This document shows positions 42,401 through 45,639 of a stretch of 64,000 nt of DNA, piece by piece. The notes under the pieces are model-generated. The model searched no databases. It was not told the DNA's origin and saw only the letters and a program-made list of their open reading frames with translations. A program made the translations under genes and the position numbers. Position 1 is the first letter of the stretch; the number at the start of each line of letters is the position of its first letter. Source of the stretch: Arbacia lixula (taxonomy: Eukaryota; Echinodermata; Echinoidea; Arbacioida; Arbaciidae); assembly GCA_963669155.1 (NCBI GenBank), contig OZ022596.1, forward strand, positions 8,390,302 through 8,454,301, written 5' to 3'.

Positions 42401-44248
42401 ATATTACTTTATACGCCGTATATTTCGTGATTTTTTTTTTCTCACAAATTTGGCGAGTCGGGTGCCATTCGCGAATTCAATAACACTCGAAAATATGCAT
42501 ACGACATGCACGAGCACATATACTACTGGTACTAGTACTCCATGATCGCGAATTTAACCACTCACGAAATTGTCGGGAAGTCCTGATTCACAAAAAGATT
42601 AGACTCGCGAAATATATAGTGTATACATCATGTAGAAGTAGTCTATAGACTGTGAAGAAGACGTTTGTTTACTACATAAACGTCAGCAACAACATTTATT
42701 TTTTCTACTATTACCGTTATCTTTTAGTCAAATCTATACAGTAACATTTGGTTCTAACGTTACAATTCACTGTAGATCACCCTTTTCCCTATAGATGCAC
42801 ATAACAGGCATGTATATTAATAAATATGTGGAATCAAATAACAATTTTGAAAAAAAATTTTAGAAATAATAGGACCTTTCGTGGGTTTCTTGGTATGTTT
42901 AGAATTATGTGTATATGTTGCCAAAATATTCAGTTTTGTCTCAGAAGAGACCACAATATCTCATTTTACATCTGGAGTAGACATGTTTATATCATATCAT
43001 TTGGTTGTTCTTGTGATTATCAAATTCAACACTCTGTTTGTATTATGTTTTAGCTTGCTATGACGGACATCGAGCCACAGCTTCAAAAGGTAAGTGAGAT
43101 TTGAAATTGAAAGTGATTTGAGATGATACTGGTTTGAATTAACTTAAATCCCCTTTACCGGAAAAAGGAAGATTGAGTGGGATTAAAGGGAATGTACTGT
43201 ACTGGGAAGACAAAAAAGCTGTCAAAGGGTGATCGTGAGCAATCTTCTTGCCAATAGTCTTAAATTCATGTATTGTCCATTTTAGAAACTTGCTGAAAGT
43301 TATTTGCCCTTAAATTATTCACATTTGAAGTAATTAGTCAAAATTTGTGAAATCCTCAAAATGTTCCGGCCGAACATTTTGAGGATTTATGATTTAATCA
43401 CTAATTACTCCAAATGTTGATCATTTAAGGGCAAATAACTTTCAGCGAGTTTCTAAAATGGACAATACATGAATTTAATACCATTGGCAGGAAGATTGCT
43501 GACGATCACCTTTTGACAGCTTTTTTGTCTCCCCAGTACAGTATATGCCCTTTAAGAGATCTCTCACACCCTGAGTAAAGCAAACTCACTCATAAGAGTA
43601 GTAGCACTGGCACTGTAAATAGATCTGTGAACATTTCTTTGAAAATGATTGTTCTCAAATTATGGCTGATAGGCGATGTTTTTGACATGCTAGTGCAGTA
43701 ACCCAGGTGATTGCACCCTCTCAGGATTTTCAAGTTAGTTCAAGCAGATTATAGGGTGGTTATGCTGAGTGGAGAAAAACCAGCAGCTAATTTGCCGGCT
43801 CAGTGAAGAATGGGTTAACTCTTAACTTGCTGGGGGTAAAACCCCTCTGTGCCAGAGGTTTTCTCTATTACAGTTTGGTCGCAAATTTGCGACAGCGGCA
43901 CGTTATCCCTCAGTTGCAAAAATGCGACAGTGGCAGGTTAAGAGTTAAAGGTTTGCATCATCCAACTATAAAGAATTTATTTCAAATGAAAGAGAAGTAT
44001 CTCAGACAATGGATACAATTGTATCAATCTCTAAGTTCAATTTCAGCTACATATATGGTCAGTATTTACTTTTTTGTTGATGATGATTCAATGATGTAAA
44101 ATGATGTTGTATTCCTTCATCTTTCCTGTCATCTTGCTCGGTTTTGTTTCTCTTTCAGTCACCGCTGGAGGATGGGTTTGAGAACCCTAGTTACGTCAGG
44201 ATGGATCAAGACTTCCAAACCAACGGGGGTGCAAACGGATTCGACTAA
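12360..44248 (+). CDS. MAM-domain type I membrane protein gene, 3' part (26 exons)
   Basis: The exons encode the end of one MAM domain, six complete MAM domains, a Thr/Pro-rich stalk, one transmembrane helix and a 62-residue cytoplasmic tail. MAM domains are extracellular adhesion modules of about 160 residues with four conserved cysteines, known from meprins, neuropilins and receptor tyrosine phosphatases. Each domain here shows the expected series: CDFE-type start, C-W, a GYY(V/A)Y(I/V) strand, C-x-FWYHM, and AIDDI before the last Cys. The 26 exons total 3549 bp and read in one frame to TAA at 44246-44248. Domain boundaries lie at phase-1 introns. The 5' end and signal peptide lie left of the window. 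Seven exons have tandemly copied edges. I infer a cell-surface adhesion or receptor protein; the ligand is unknown. The gene's name cannot be given. Confidence 0.92.
12442..13209 (+). other. Intron, mostly a palindromic element
   Basis: About 12505-12912 is a TIR element: TTTGCAAAAGGGGTTAGATC near the left (12525) recurs inverted at 12873-12892, with the similarity reaching outward to GTATACATG. The rest is AT-rich. Confidence 0.7.
13210..13584 (+). repeat. Tandem copies of the acceptor side of exon 2 (about 120-bp unit)
   Basis: Three upstream copies of the sequence from the intron end into the first part of exon 2, with CATGTGACTTTGA near 13257, 13380 and 13502 and the true exon at 13621. 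Each has a CAG acceptor-like end, the SCDFDED coding stretch and then a T-rich tract. Copies diverge with distance; the farthest (13210-13330) is the most decayed. None contains the rest of the exon. Confidence 0.88.
13585..13749 (+). CDS. Exon 2: MAM domain B, first part
   Basis: Acceptor TCTCCCAG, donor G/GTGAGA, phase 1 on both sides. It reads AKAAPGTGIESLSCDFDDDN, then VCSWRQDRADDFNWLTG and an acidic TETEDTGPEQDHSGD end. It holds the first two domain cysteines. The acceptor region has been copied three times upstream, so other starts could compete. Confidence 0.9.
13750..15020 (+). other. Intron holding a minus-strand LINE remnant
   Basis: The intron between exons 2 and 3. A LINE fragment occupies about 14145-14640. 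Other parts are AT-rich, with a CATAGCCTG stretch near 13900 that resembles one near 35575. Confidence 0.6.
14145..14640 (-). mobile_element. Internally deleted LINE fragment (CR1/L2/Jockey-like)
   Basis: Read on the minus strand, 14440-14640 encodes DFIQNAFNQFFASIGSEHA and then SSHNLPEITQLCFAFVNVD, an in-frame TAG, and DFVLRELQSLK. This resembles the segment between endonuclease and reverse transcriptase in CR1/L2/Jockey-group LINEs. A GGGCCTCTAGGG...GGGGCTACCCTG 3'-end motif and an (AAAT)-like tail follow at 14145-14215. The reverse transcriptase itself is absent, so the copy is internally deleted and dead. Confidence 0.7.
15021..15289 (+). CDS. Exon 3: MAM domain B, middle part
   Basis: Acceptor CTCTTCAG, donor TGG/GTAGGT, phase 1 in and phase 0 out. 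It reads GYYAYIKAADQAPGDVARLL and contains CVTFYYHMRGSGMGRLNV, the third cysteine and central strands of the domain. Confidence 0.93.
15293..15520 (+). repeat. 76-bp tandem repeat, three copies, next to a splice donor
   Basis: GGTTAACCCT(A/C)T starts units at about 15293, 15369 and 15446, each with CCAAGCCAGGAAAAGCC. It starts four bases after exon 3 ends but contains no exon sequence. Confidence 0.85.
15521..16317 (+). other. Rest of intron, with half of a palindromic element
   Basis: 15700-15805 matches the right half of the palindromic element at 30649-30830 (AGTCGTTCGTAACTTACGAA core). A CTGACGA...GAAAC stretch at 16095-16125 is discussed under rejected items. The remainder is AT-rich without a recognised feature. 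Confidence 0.5.
16318..16408 (+). CDS. Exon 4: MAM domain B, last part
   Basis: Acceptor CGTCCAG, donor A/GTAAGT, phase 0 in and phase 1 out. It reads VVFEGIRGQTEYGDLAIDDI and ends with the last Cys in DGYCLPS. Confidence 0.92.
16409..16920 (+). other. Intron, nothing recognised
   Basis: AT-rich, with a weak repeated GCGC(T/C)A(C/G)GCATATG word near 16745-16790. No gene or mobile element identified. Confidence 0.5.
16921..17058 (+). CDS. Exon 5: MAM domain C, first part (shortest form)
   Basis: Acceptor CTCTACAG, first donor TCAG/GTGAGA at 17059, phase 1 on both sides. It reads RTCDFELGFCAWQQATTDDF, then DWSRDMGSDVPHGDTDFIDH and TTGTVS. Nineteen further in-frame copies of the last 69 bp follow, each ending in the same donor, so the exon could extend as far as 18369 in 23-residue steps. 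Confidence 0.9.
16990..18369 (+). repeat. 20-copy, exact 69-bp array of exon 5 end plus splice donor
   Basis: From the first donor (17059) to the last (18370) is 1311 bp, exactly 19 x 69 bp with no net indel. Each unit ends in GGCACTGTGTCAG/GTGAGA or a one-base variant, so 20 equivalent donors exist. Because 69 is 23 codons, the frame stays open throughout and encodes repeats of TDFIDHTTGTVSGEI. Variation is confined to a few sites (GAT/ATT/AAT, AGC/AGA/AAC, GTT/ATT). If no donor is used, the frame ends near 18471. It is in frame with exon 5 and is not a separate gene. The open frames on the opposite strand are its shadow. Confidence 0.95.
18370..19093 (+). other. Intron with a palindromic element
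   Basis: 18598-18822 is an inverted-repeat element: TGCCATATGGTAC...GGTCCACTCACCATTT on the left pairs with AAATGGTGAGTGGACC...CAAATGGCA on the right. A short stretch near 18478 (TTAACCAATT...) resembles one near 18838. The rest is unassigned. Confidence 0.6.
19094..19359 (+). CDS. Exon 6: MAM domain C, middle part
   Basis: Acceptor CGTCCAG, donor GAG/GTGAGC, phase 1 in and phase 0 out, 266 bp, the common length for this exon class here. It reads GHFIYADHSLPRQPGDRALL and CMSFWYHLASEGAVGTLRV. Confidence 0.92.
19596..19896. mobile_element. TIR element with internal 44-bp minisatellite, copy 1
   Basis: The ends are inverted matches: TACAGTAAAGCCTGAGATC on the left and GATCTCAGGCCACACTGTA on the right. 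The inside is a tandem repeat of about 44 bp (GCTCCATACATTGACTGCAG then TCTGACTGCAATAGACTGCA). A second copy in opposite orientation lies at 32890-33275 in the same gene. Confidence 0.85.
19932..20113 (+). mobile_element. TACAGTGAAA palindromic element, copy 1
   Basis: TACAGTGAAATCGTCTGTAG at the left and AGACAGGTTTGACTGTA at the right are imperfect inverted ends. The inside has repeated CTATAGACAGG(T) words. The same element occurs at 21378-21559, 29964-30143 (reversed) and 33779-33925. Confidence 0.85.
20158..20248 (+). CDS. Exon 7: MAM domain C, last part
   Basis: Acceptor GTCTGAAG, donor CAG/GTAAGA, phase 0 in and phase 1 out. It reads VVLEATTGATPASWLAVDDI and ends with the last Cys in DRTPCKHP. 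Confidence 0.92.
20270..20560 (+). mobile_element. LINE 3' end with AAAT-type tail
   Basis: A GGGCCCTCGGTGACAGCAG...GGCCACCCTGCTTAAATAAA motif followed by (AAAT/AAATA)n is the usual 3' end of LINEs of the CR1/L2 kind. It matches the 3' end of the minus-strand fragment at 14145-14640. Just before it, a 100-bp block (TTATTTATTATATGCAT...) occurs twice. Confidence 0.65.
20561..21377 (+). other. Intron with a Tc1-type terminal remnant
   Basis: 21262-21293 ends TGTAAACTTATGGCCTCAAC then TGTA, a typical Tc1-family right terminal repeat of the Sleeping Beauty kind. No matching left end or transposase was found, so only a remnant is present. The rest is AT-rich. Confidence 0.5.
21378..21559 (+). mobile_element. 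TACAGTGAAA palindromic element, copy 2
   Basis: Same family and orientation as 19932-20113, with ends TACAGTGAAACATGTCTATA and AGGCAGGTTTGGCTGTA. Full length. Confidence 0.85.
21700..22085 (+). mobile_element. Retroposon 3' end (family A), copy 1
   Basis: The block 21985-22080 (CATCGGCTTTCTGGTGATGC then CTTATATTCATTGTTC) recurs on the minus strand at 49795-49895. Both end in a short repeated tail of the GAATTG or GATT type, which suggests the 3' end of a LINE or SINE. The left limit is a guess. It lies directly before the exon 8 acceptor. Confidence 0.55.
22110..22244 (+). CDS. Exon 8: MAM domain D, first part
   Basis: Acceptor GCCCTCAG, donor ATG/GTGAGT, phase 1 on both sides. It reads GLCDFEDGYCSWLNTNDGDD and then ADWALVDGDTTSARPKKDHT. 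It shows no edge copies. Confidence 0.92.
22863..23413. mobile_element. 550-bp TIR element with AAAGGTGATATTCATAG ends
   Basis: TTAAAGGTGATATTCATAG at the left matches inverted CTATGAATATCACCTTTAA at the right, a near-perfect 19-bp TIR with TTAA at the outer edge. Interior about 510 bp with no protein recognised. Probably a non-autonomous DNA transposon. Confidence 0.8.
23469..23588 (+). CDS. Exon 9: MAM domain D, middle part 1
   Basis: Acceptor TGTTTCAG, donor CAG/GTGTGC, phase 1 on both sides. It reads GHYVYVDPTSLSDGQTAWLL and CFKFWYYISGAG. The usual 266-bp middle exon is split here by an extra intron. Confidence 0.9.
23589..24317 (+). other. Intron with a tRNA-related SINE-like piece
   Basis: 23921-23990 holds GGCCGGGTGGTTAAGTC and AGTTTGAATCC, resembling the A and B boxes of a tRNA promoter about 45 bp apart. 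A related copy is at 41632-41700. Otherwise AT-rich. Confidence 0.6.
23921..23990 (+). mobile_element. tRNA-derived SINE-like fragment, copy 1
   Basis: A-box-like GGCCGGGTGGTTAAGTC and B-box-like AGTTTGAATCC. No acceptor stem closes it, so it is not a functional tRNA. The relative at 41632-41700 supports a dispersed family. Confidence 0.55.
24318..24530 (+). CDS. Exon 10: MAM domain D, rest of domain
   Basis: Acceptor TTTCAAG, donor ATG/GTATGT, phase 1 on both sides. It reads GALNIYVQDQASQARALEWM and later LLVLEATDGTSGTIAIDDTF, with the last Cys in TGLCN. It combines parts that are separate exons in domains B, C, E and G. Confidence 0.92.
24531..25190 (+). other. Intron, nothing firmly identified
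   Basis: 24690-25080 is AT-rich with a GGGTTACTAAATT start and may be a dispersed repeat, but no second copy was found. No coding evidence. Confidence 0.4.
25191..25940 (+). repeat. Tandem copies of the acceptor side of exon 11 (about 185-bp unit)
   Basis: Partial exon copies begin at about 25333, 25573 and 25757, and the full exon at 25941. A further decayed unit tail lies at 25191-25330. Each copy carries the acceptor (TGTCCCAG in the later ones), the STLACDFEDGWCLYE coding stretch, then a shared CAATGCGTCTATTCTAATTA block. It then has a GGAACCAG/GT(A)-type donor-like end in most copies. Copies lack the rest of the exon. Confidence 0.9.
25941..26084 (+). CDS. Exon 11: MAM domain E, first part
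   Basis: Acceptor TGTCCCAG, donor CAG/GTGAAT, phase 1 on both sides. It reads DTSTLACDFEDGWCLYDQDN, then EDDLDWERDRASDASRLTL and DHTTGTG. It is the only complete copy in the array. Confidence 0.9.
26124..26267. mobile_element. Palindromic element with ATTAATGGTAAC core, copy 1
   Basis: ACTATTAATGGTAACTACCG near the left and AGTTACCATCAATGGTCAGT near the right are inverted relatives. Outer ends are GGCCCC and GGACCC-like. A second copy is at 63168-63333, and a related palindrome is at 27617-27712. Confidence 0.65.
26391..26640. mobile_element. 250-bp TIR element
   Basis: TATGGGCGATTCCATGGTTA then CTC at the left pairs with GAGTAACCGTGGAATAGCCC then TCATA at the right, about 30 bp of imperfect inverted ends. 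No coding capacity. Confidence 0.75.
26752..26822. repeat. GA-rich microsatellite
   Basis: Runs of AGAG interspersed with AGATAG. Confidence 0.85.
26920..27190. mobile_element. Dispersed repeat fragment (TATATAGCGCAC type)
   Basis: ATAATAATA followed by ACTTTATATAGCGCACTTTC and ATGCTCAAGGCGCTT, then a GTGGAAGAGAATTCCACAGGG block and GGCCTGTTCTCCCC. This wording is typical of dispersed retroposon-like repeats in animal genomes; I cannot give the family. A weaker relative (AGCGCTTGATATGAAGC) is at 56840-56935. Confidence 0.45.
27268..27533 (+). CDS. Exon 12: MAM domain E, middle part
   Basis: Acceptor AAATCAG, donor AGC/GTAAGT, 266 bp, phase 1 in and phase 0 out. It reads ADGYYIHIGTTSATLGSTAR and CLTFWYFAVNQPKGTLNVY. 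Confidence 0.92.
27534..28216 (+). other. Intron with one palindrome
   Basis: 27617-27712 is a palindrome: AACTTACCATCAATGGTGAC on the left, TTACCATTGATGGTAGGTTA on the right. The remainder is AT-rich and unassigned. Confidence 0.6.
28217..28298 (+). CDS. Exon 13: MAM domain E, last part
   Basis: Acceptor CTTCACAG, donor CAG/GTAAGC, phase 0 in and phase 1 out. It reads LIFEGVYGIDSGTIAIDDIG and DGSCP. Confidence 0.92.
28299..28743 (+). other. Intron start, pyrimidine-rich
   Basis: 28330-28600 is strongly C/T-rich. 28720-28743 (AATTAAGTGTCATGATTTAT) matches the tail of the exon 14 duplication units at 30210-30430, which marks the pre-insertion sequence of the element that follows. Confidence 0.7.
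28744..29940. mobile_element. TGTCTCGCCCAC TIR element with two internal satellites
   Basis: A perfect 12-bp inverted end TGTCTCGCCCAC lies at 28744-28755 and 29929-29940. Inside is a GTCCGTC/GTC minisatellite (28791-28890). It is followed by at least five units of about 157 bp (28898-29690) carrying GTTAAAGTTTACCTGCAAGA and GGTCAAAGGTCATTTGAGGT. No open frame of note. It fits a non-autonomous DNA transposon; no clear target-site duplication was seen. Confidence 0.82.
29964..30143 (-). mobile_element. TACAGTGAAA palindromic element, copy 3 (reversed)
   Basis: TACAGTCAAACCTGTCTTAG at the left and TACAGGTTTCACTGTA at the right: the same family as 19932-20113 in reverse orientation, about 180 bp. 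Confidence 0.85.
30150..30445 (+). repeat. Tandem copies of the acceptor side of exon 14 (94-bp unit)
   Basis: Partial exons begin at 30165, 30258 and 30352, and the full exon at 30446, with periods of 93-94 bp. Each partial copy has an acceptor (CATCCAG or TATCCAG) and 40 bp of exon (TSTCEFESPLLC). It then switches after CTCTGTGGGTA into the intron tail AAGTGTCATGATTTATTAAT. GTGG/GTAACT could act as a donor, giving 40-bp microexons that would shift the frame. Confidence 0.92.
30446..30595 (+). CDS. Exon 14: MAM domain F, first part
   Basis: Acceptor CATCCAG, donor AAG/GTTTGT, phase 1 on both sides. It reads ATSTCEFESPLLCGYRQDEA, then GDDFNWDWGTGPTLTPNTGP. The only full copy in its array. 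Confidence 0.9.
30649..30830. mobile_element. Long-armed palindromic element
   Basis: Inverted arms of more than 45 bp: CACCAAGCTGTTCGTAAGTT leading to ACTTTACAAACGACTGG on the left, and the reverse complement on the right, around a loop of about 75 bp. Half a copy sits at 15700-15805. Confidence 0.85.
30831..31887 (+). other. Rest of intron; poly-G tract
   Basis: A 20-base poly-G run at 31532-31552 follows TTAACTCTTAACTTGCC, which resembles the left end of the element at 43815-43948. Nothing else was recognised. Confidence 0.5.
31888..32042 (+). CDS. Exon 15: MAM domain F, middle part 1
   Basis: Acceptor TACCTAG, donor ATT/GTAAGT, phase 1 in and phase 0 out. It reads GHFMFIESSRPNERGDTARL and CWSFYYHMHGRTMGQLEII. 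Confidence 0.91.
32336..32670 (+). repeat. Tandem copies of the acceptor side of exon 16 (about 167-bp unit)
   Basis: Decayed copies of the exon start (AATGACA(T/G)CCA(A/G)GGC then TTGAGAG) begin at 32337 and 32503; the true exon begins at 32671. The spacers also match (CCTTTTCCAGCCCA(G/A)TTTGG). The AG acceptor of the real exon is not conserved in the copies, so these are probably silent. Confidence 0.85.
32671..32857 (+). CDS. Exon 16: MAM domain F, rest of domain
   Basis: Acceptor ATTTCAG, donor GCT/GTAAGT, phase 0 in and phase 1 out. It reads INDNQGFERNLATIAGDQGN, then LIFKGVVGDGEESDIAIDSV and the last Cys in DRSC. Confidence 0.92.
32890..33275. mobile_element. TIR element with internal 44-bp minisatellite, copy 2
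   Basis: Ends TACAGTTGGCCTGAGATCAA and TTGATCTCAGGCTCAACTGT then A. The inside has about six units of GCAGTCAATGTATGGAGCTG and the linked TATTGCAGTCAGACT. Opposite orientation to the copy at 19596-19896. Confidence 0.87.
33276..33952 (+). other. Rest of intron, with a shortened palindromic element
   Basis: 33779-33925 is a fourth copy of the TACAGTGAAA element, lacking about 35 bp of its interior and ending TTTGACTGTA 27 bp before the exon 17 acceptor. 33276-33778 is AT-rich and unassigned. Confidence 0.75.
33953..34090 (+). CDS. Exon 17: MAM domain G, first part
   Basis: Acceptor GTTTGTAG, donor GTG/GTATGA, phase 1 on both sides. It reads LGCDFEDDWCSWENSQDDTF and then NWVRQMGPTPSPGTGPLHDH. 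Donor-side copies follow in the intron. Confidence 0.9.
34091..34590 (+). repeat. Tandem copies of the donor side of exon 17 (about 165-bp unit)
   Basis: Three further copies of the last 70 bp of exon 17 plus its donor start at about 34187, 34351 and 34512. They carry CCAGGGAC(G/T)GGACCA and TGACC(A/G)CACCC(G/A)GCAACA. The first two end G/GTATGA; in the last the GT is changed to GG. Between them lies TGATGG-rich sequence. Confidence 0.9.
34591..34900. repeat. TGA/TGG-rich low-complexity tract
   Basis: Irregular (GATGAT/GGTGAT)n. It appears to be an outgrowth of the spacer of the exon 17 donor array. Met/Val and His-rich open frames here are artefacts. Confidence 0.85.
34988..35144 (+). CDS. 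Exon 18: MAM domain G, middle part 1
   Basis: Acceptor TTTTCAG, donor AA/GTAAGT, phase 1 in and phase 2 out. It reads GYYVYIEGDSPQSPGDVAKL and CFSFWYHMFGSEMGTLELY. Confidence 0.92.
35145..35807 (+). other. Intron, nothing firmly identified
   Basis: 35555-35690 resembles a block near 13900 (CATAGCCTG, CAGCAGATT), which suggests a diffuse dispersed repeat. No coding evidence. Confidence 0.4.
35808..35943 (+). CDS. Exon 19: MAM domain G, middle part 2
   Basis: Acceptor TCTCCCAG, donor CAG/GTAGGT, phase 2 in and phase 0 out. It reads NENVIGTDDVIGIESLELVW and SGQSQWLEGRVPYTKSAQ. Donor-side copies follow downstream. Confidence 0.9.
35944..36400 (+). repeat. Tandem copies of the donor side of exon 19 (137-159-bp unit)
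   Basis: Three further copies of the exon end plus donor stop at about 36102 (G/GTAGGG), 36257 (G/GTAGGT) and 36394 (G/GTGGAT). Each has TCTGCACAG/GTAGG or a decayed form, and TCAATGGT...TCCTCAATATTCTAGTAT in the intron part. Similarity falls with distance from the exon. Confidence 0.92.
36717..36801 (+). CDS. Exon 20: MAM domain G, last part
   Basis: Acceptor TATTCTAG, donor A/GTAAGT, phase 0 in and phase 1 out. It reads FEFWGIIGSGPASDIALDDL and the last Cys in SGDCA. Confidence 0.91.
37164..37450. mobile_element. Palindromic element with AAAGGGCATATACTGTACTG ends, copy 1
   Basis: The two halves are near inverted copies (arms about 130 bp): GCCAATGGTCTTAAATTCAT on the left, ATGAATTTAAGACCATTGGC on the right. 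A relative lies at 43193-43555. Confidence 0.87.
37516..37613. mobile_element. Small TTAACTCTTTG element
   Basis: TTTAACTCTTTGTGTG at the left and ATAAAGAGTTAACT at the right, with a TACACACAAATCC interior. It lies directly before the exon 21 acceptor. Confidence 0.5.
37642..37794 (+). CDS. Exon 21: Thr/Pro-rich stalk
   Basis: Acceptor CCCTGCAG, donor CAG/GTGGAG, phase 1 on both sides. It reads IKPPSAVIGTTVAPPIMSTT, then GKPSPRTTKPTPETTSK. Such segments are usually O-glycosylated spacers between extracellular domains and the membrane. Confidence 0.88.
38015..38047 (+). CDS. Exon 22: short stalk exon
   Basis: A 33-bp exon: acceptor TTGTATAG, donor CCTG/GTAAGT, phase 1 on both sides, reading DSTTSAGRSGP. 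Skipping it would keep the frame. Confidence 0.8.
38048..40118 (+). other. Long intron with minor repeats
   Basis: It holds a short (TA)n at 39119-39138 and an ACGCG-rich minisatellite at 39720-39815 (units around GCGTCCTAAT). A palindrome lies at 39949-40062 (GATGAACTATTACTTCCTCG and its inverted partner). GTTATATTCCACAT (39492) and ATGTGGAATATAA (39903) may bracket an element. No exon evidence. Confidence 0.55.
40119..40212 (+). CDS. Exon 23: transmembrane helix
   Basis: Acceptor TTCTGCAG, donor CG/GTATGT, phase 1 in and phase 2 out. It reads DPLVISLSVIAAVIVVFAAI then AATLFYLKYSSR: about 24 hydrophobic residues followed by a basic stop-transfer signal, as in type I membrane proteins. Confidence 0.9.
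40486..41172. mobile_element. TIR element with TTAACTCTTTGCCCGC ends
   Basis: TTAACTCTTTGCCCGCGACG at the left is matched inverted by AGCGGGCAAAGAGTTAA at the right. About 690 bp, no coding capacity recognised, interior AT-rich. TTAA at each edge. Confidence 0.75.
41173..41620. repeat. 150-bp tandem repeat, three copies
   Basis: TATTTCACAACACTGCAATT begins units near 41179, 41329 and 41479. They share GAAAGATTTTACCCTAACTC. Located inside the intron before exon 24; not exon-derived. Confidence 0.9.
41632..41700 (+). mobile_element. tRNA-derived SINE-like fragment, copy 2
   Basis: GGCTTGGTGGTTAAGTTACT and GGTTCAGATCCCTCAGG resemble A and B boxes. Related to 23921-23990. It adjoins the end of the 150-bp tandem repeat. 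Confidence 0.55.
41860..41932 (+). CDS. Exon 24: cytoplasmic tail part 1, NPAY
   Basis: Acceptor TGTGCAG, donor GAG/GTAAGA, phase 2 in and phase 0 out. It reads RNKFELQNLSRHMENPAYDP then DKPVE. NPAY fits the NPxY class that binds PTB-domain and endocytic adaptors; its use here is inferred. Confidence 0.87.
42410..42627. mobile_element. TIR element with ATATTTCG ends, copy 1
   Basis: ATACGCCGTATATTTCGTGA at the left and TCGCGAAATATATAGTGTAT at the right are inverted matches. Interior has GCGAGTCGGGTGCCATTCGC and ACCACTCACGAAATTGTC. A second copy lies at 45172-45387. Confidence 0.75.
42628..43053 (+). other. Rest of intron, nothing recognised
   Basis: AT-rich sequence up to the exon 25 acceptor; no repeat or coding signal identified. 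Confidence 0.5.
43054..43089 (+). CDS. Exon 25: cytoplasmic tail part 2
   Basis: A 36-bp exon: acceptor GTTTTAG, donor AAG/GTAAGT, phase 0 on both sides, reading LAMTDIEPQLQK. Skipping would keep the frame. Confidence 0.82.
43193..43555. mobile_element. Palindromic element with AAAGGGCATATACTGTACTG ends, copy 2
   Basis: TTAAAGGGAATGTACTGTAC at the left and GTACAGTATATGCCCTTTAA at the right; long inverted arms as in 37164-37450, with TTAA at both edges. Confidence 0.87.
43815..43948. mobile_element. Small TTAACTCTTAACTTGC element, copy 1
   Basis: TTAACTCTTAACTTGCTGGG at the left, GGCAGGTTAAGAGTTAA at the right, with GGTCGCAAATTTGCGAC inside. A second copy is at 63678-63827. Confidence 0.8.
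44159..44248 (+). CDS. Exon 26: cytoplasmic tail end, NPSY and stop
   Basis: Acceptor CTTTCAG, phase 0 in, stop TAA at 44246-44248. It reads SPLEDGFENPSYVRMDQDFQ then TNGGANGFD. A second NPxY motif (NPSY) about 40 residues after the first. Confidence 0.9.
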   Translation, partial: SPLEDGFENPSYVRMDQDFQTNGGANGFD

Positions 44249-45171
44249 GACATTCTGATGTTTTAGAATTCGCCCTATCGCATATAGCTCTCCAAATCTG
44301 AGCGTGTGTGGTGCTCTAACTTTTTTTTAATTTGATTCTTGGGATATGCACTTCTGGCTCACAAACATTCTATAGCCATCGTCTTGCTTGTGTCTTTTTT
44401 TTCTTTCATCAGTCTATTCGCAATCAATGTTGAGGTAGGCAAAAACATCGCCGTGAGTGATTGTTGTTATTTTTTTCAATTTCGTTGTCCATGTAACAAC
44501 CCTTCCATTTAGGTATTTAGGTATTAATATTACAAGGTTCACGAGGGTCAAAATTACAGAATCTGTGCGTTAATGTATGAATTGAATACATACCAAACTC
44601 TTACCGGATGTATAAGTCTGAAGAGCAATTGATCAGCTATCGGAATCGCGAGGCAATATCGCTTGATATCGGCTATATGTGATAGGGAGAATTGAAAGCT
44701 GCATTTTTACAGTCTTGTTTTCCCGAGAGGTGAAACTCATTAGTATTGTTATAGTGATGTAGTTTTGTTTTTTGATTTCTAGCAATTCATGCAAGTCATG
44801 CATAGTGCCAAAGATACCGTACACATTCATATAGTTAAAATGTTATTGACCTGAAGTACACATGTTTATTGTACTGTTTTACAAAGCTGATATAGCAGAT
44901 ATATTTACATTAATAGTCATATACTGCAACATACAATTCATTATATCTAACTGATATTGATCAAAATATTGAATTGTATAATTCATTGAACTGTATTCTT
45001 TTAACAGCGCTGATGTAATACTGCACAGCATCTTTCTAGGTTGGGGTTCTACTAAAATAGTACATTTATAGATACAACTCAATCTACATTTACAGTTGTC
45101 ATCACAGCTGCCTCTGCAACTATTATCAAACTAATACTGCTTTTTTATGTGTTGCCCACATGACTACTCTA

Positions 45172-45387
45172 TATGCCATATATTTCGCAGGTTTTTTATT
45201 TTCGCGAATTTCACGAGTCGGGTGCTATCCGCATATTTAACAACTCATGAATATATGAATGCAATGTGCACATGCACATGCACTCCTAGTACAAGTACTG
45301 CGCATTTGTGCATTTAACCACTCGTGAAATTGTCTAGAAGTCTTGATTCTCAAAAAAAGTAGATCTGTTCAATATATGGCGTATACA
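45172..45387. mobile_element. TIR element with ATATTTCG ends, copy 2
   Basis: ATATGCCATATATTTCGCAG at the left and TTCAATATATGGCGTATACA at the right. Interior ACGAGTCGGGTGCTATCCGC matches the copy at 42410-42627. Confidence 0.75.
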
Positions 45388-45639
45388 GTATATTCTCTTA
45401 TGTATGGGCTCCTAATTATGTATGACTTTGTGTAAACTTTAGATACAGCGTGTACCACTTATGTTACTTGTGTATTTCATGTATGTCATGTACATGTATG
45501 TGTTTATGATACATTGATGTTGAAGACAATGTTGTAAGCCTGAATTTGCTATATAAGAGCTATTGAAGGGAACTTCTGCAATATTTCAAACATTTCAAGT
45601 AATTTGAGACATTTGTGTAATTTTGTTTACATGCTTTAA

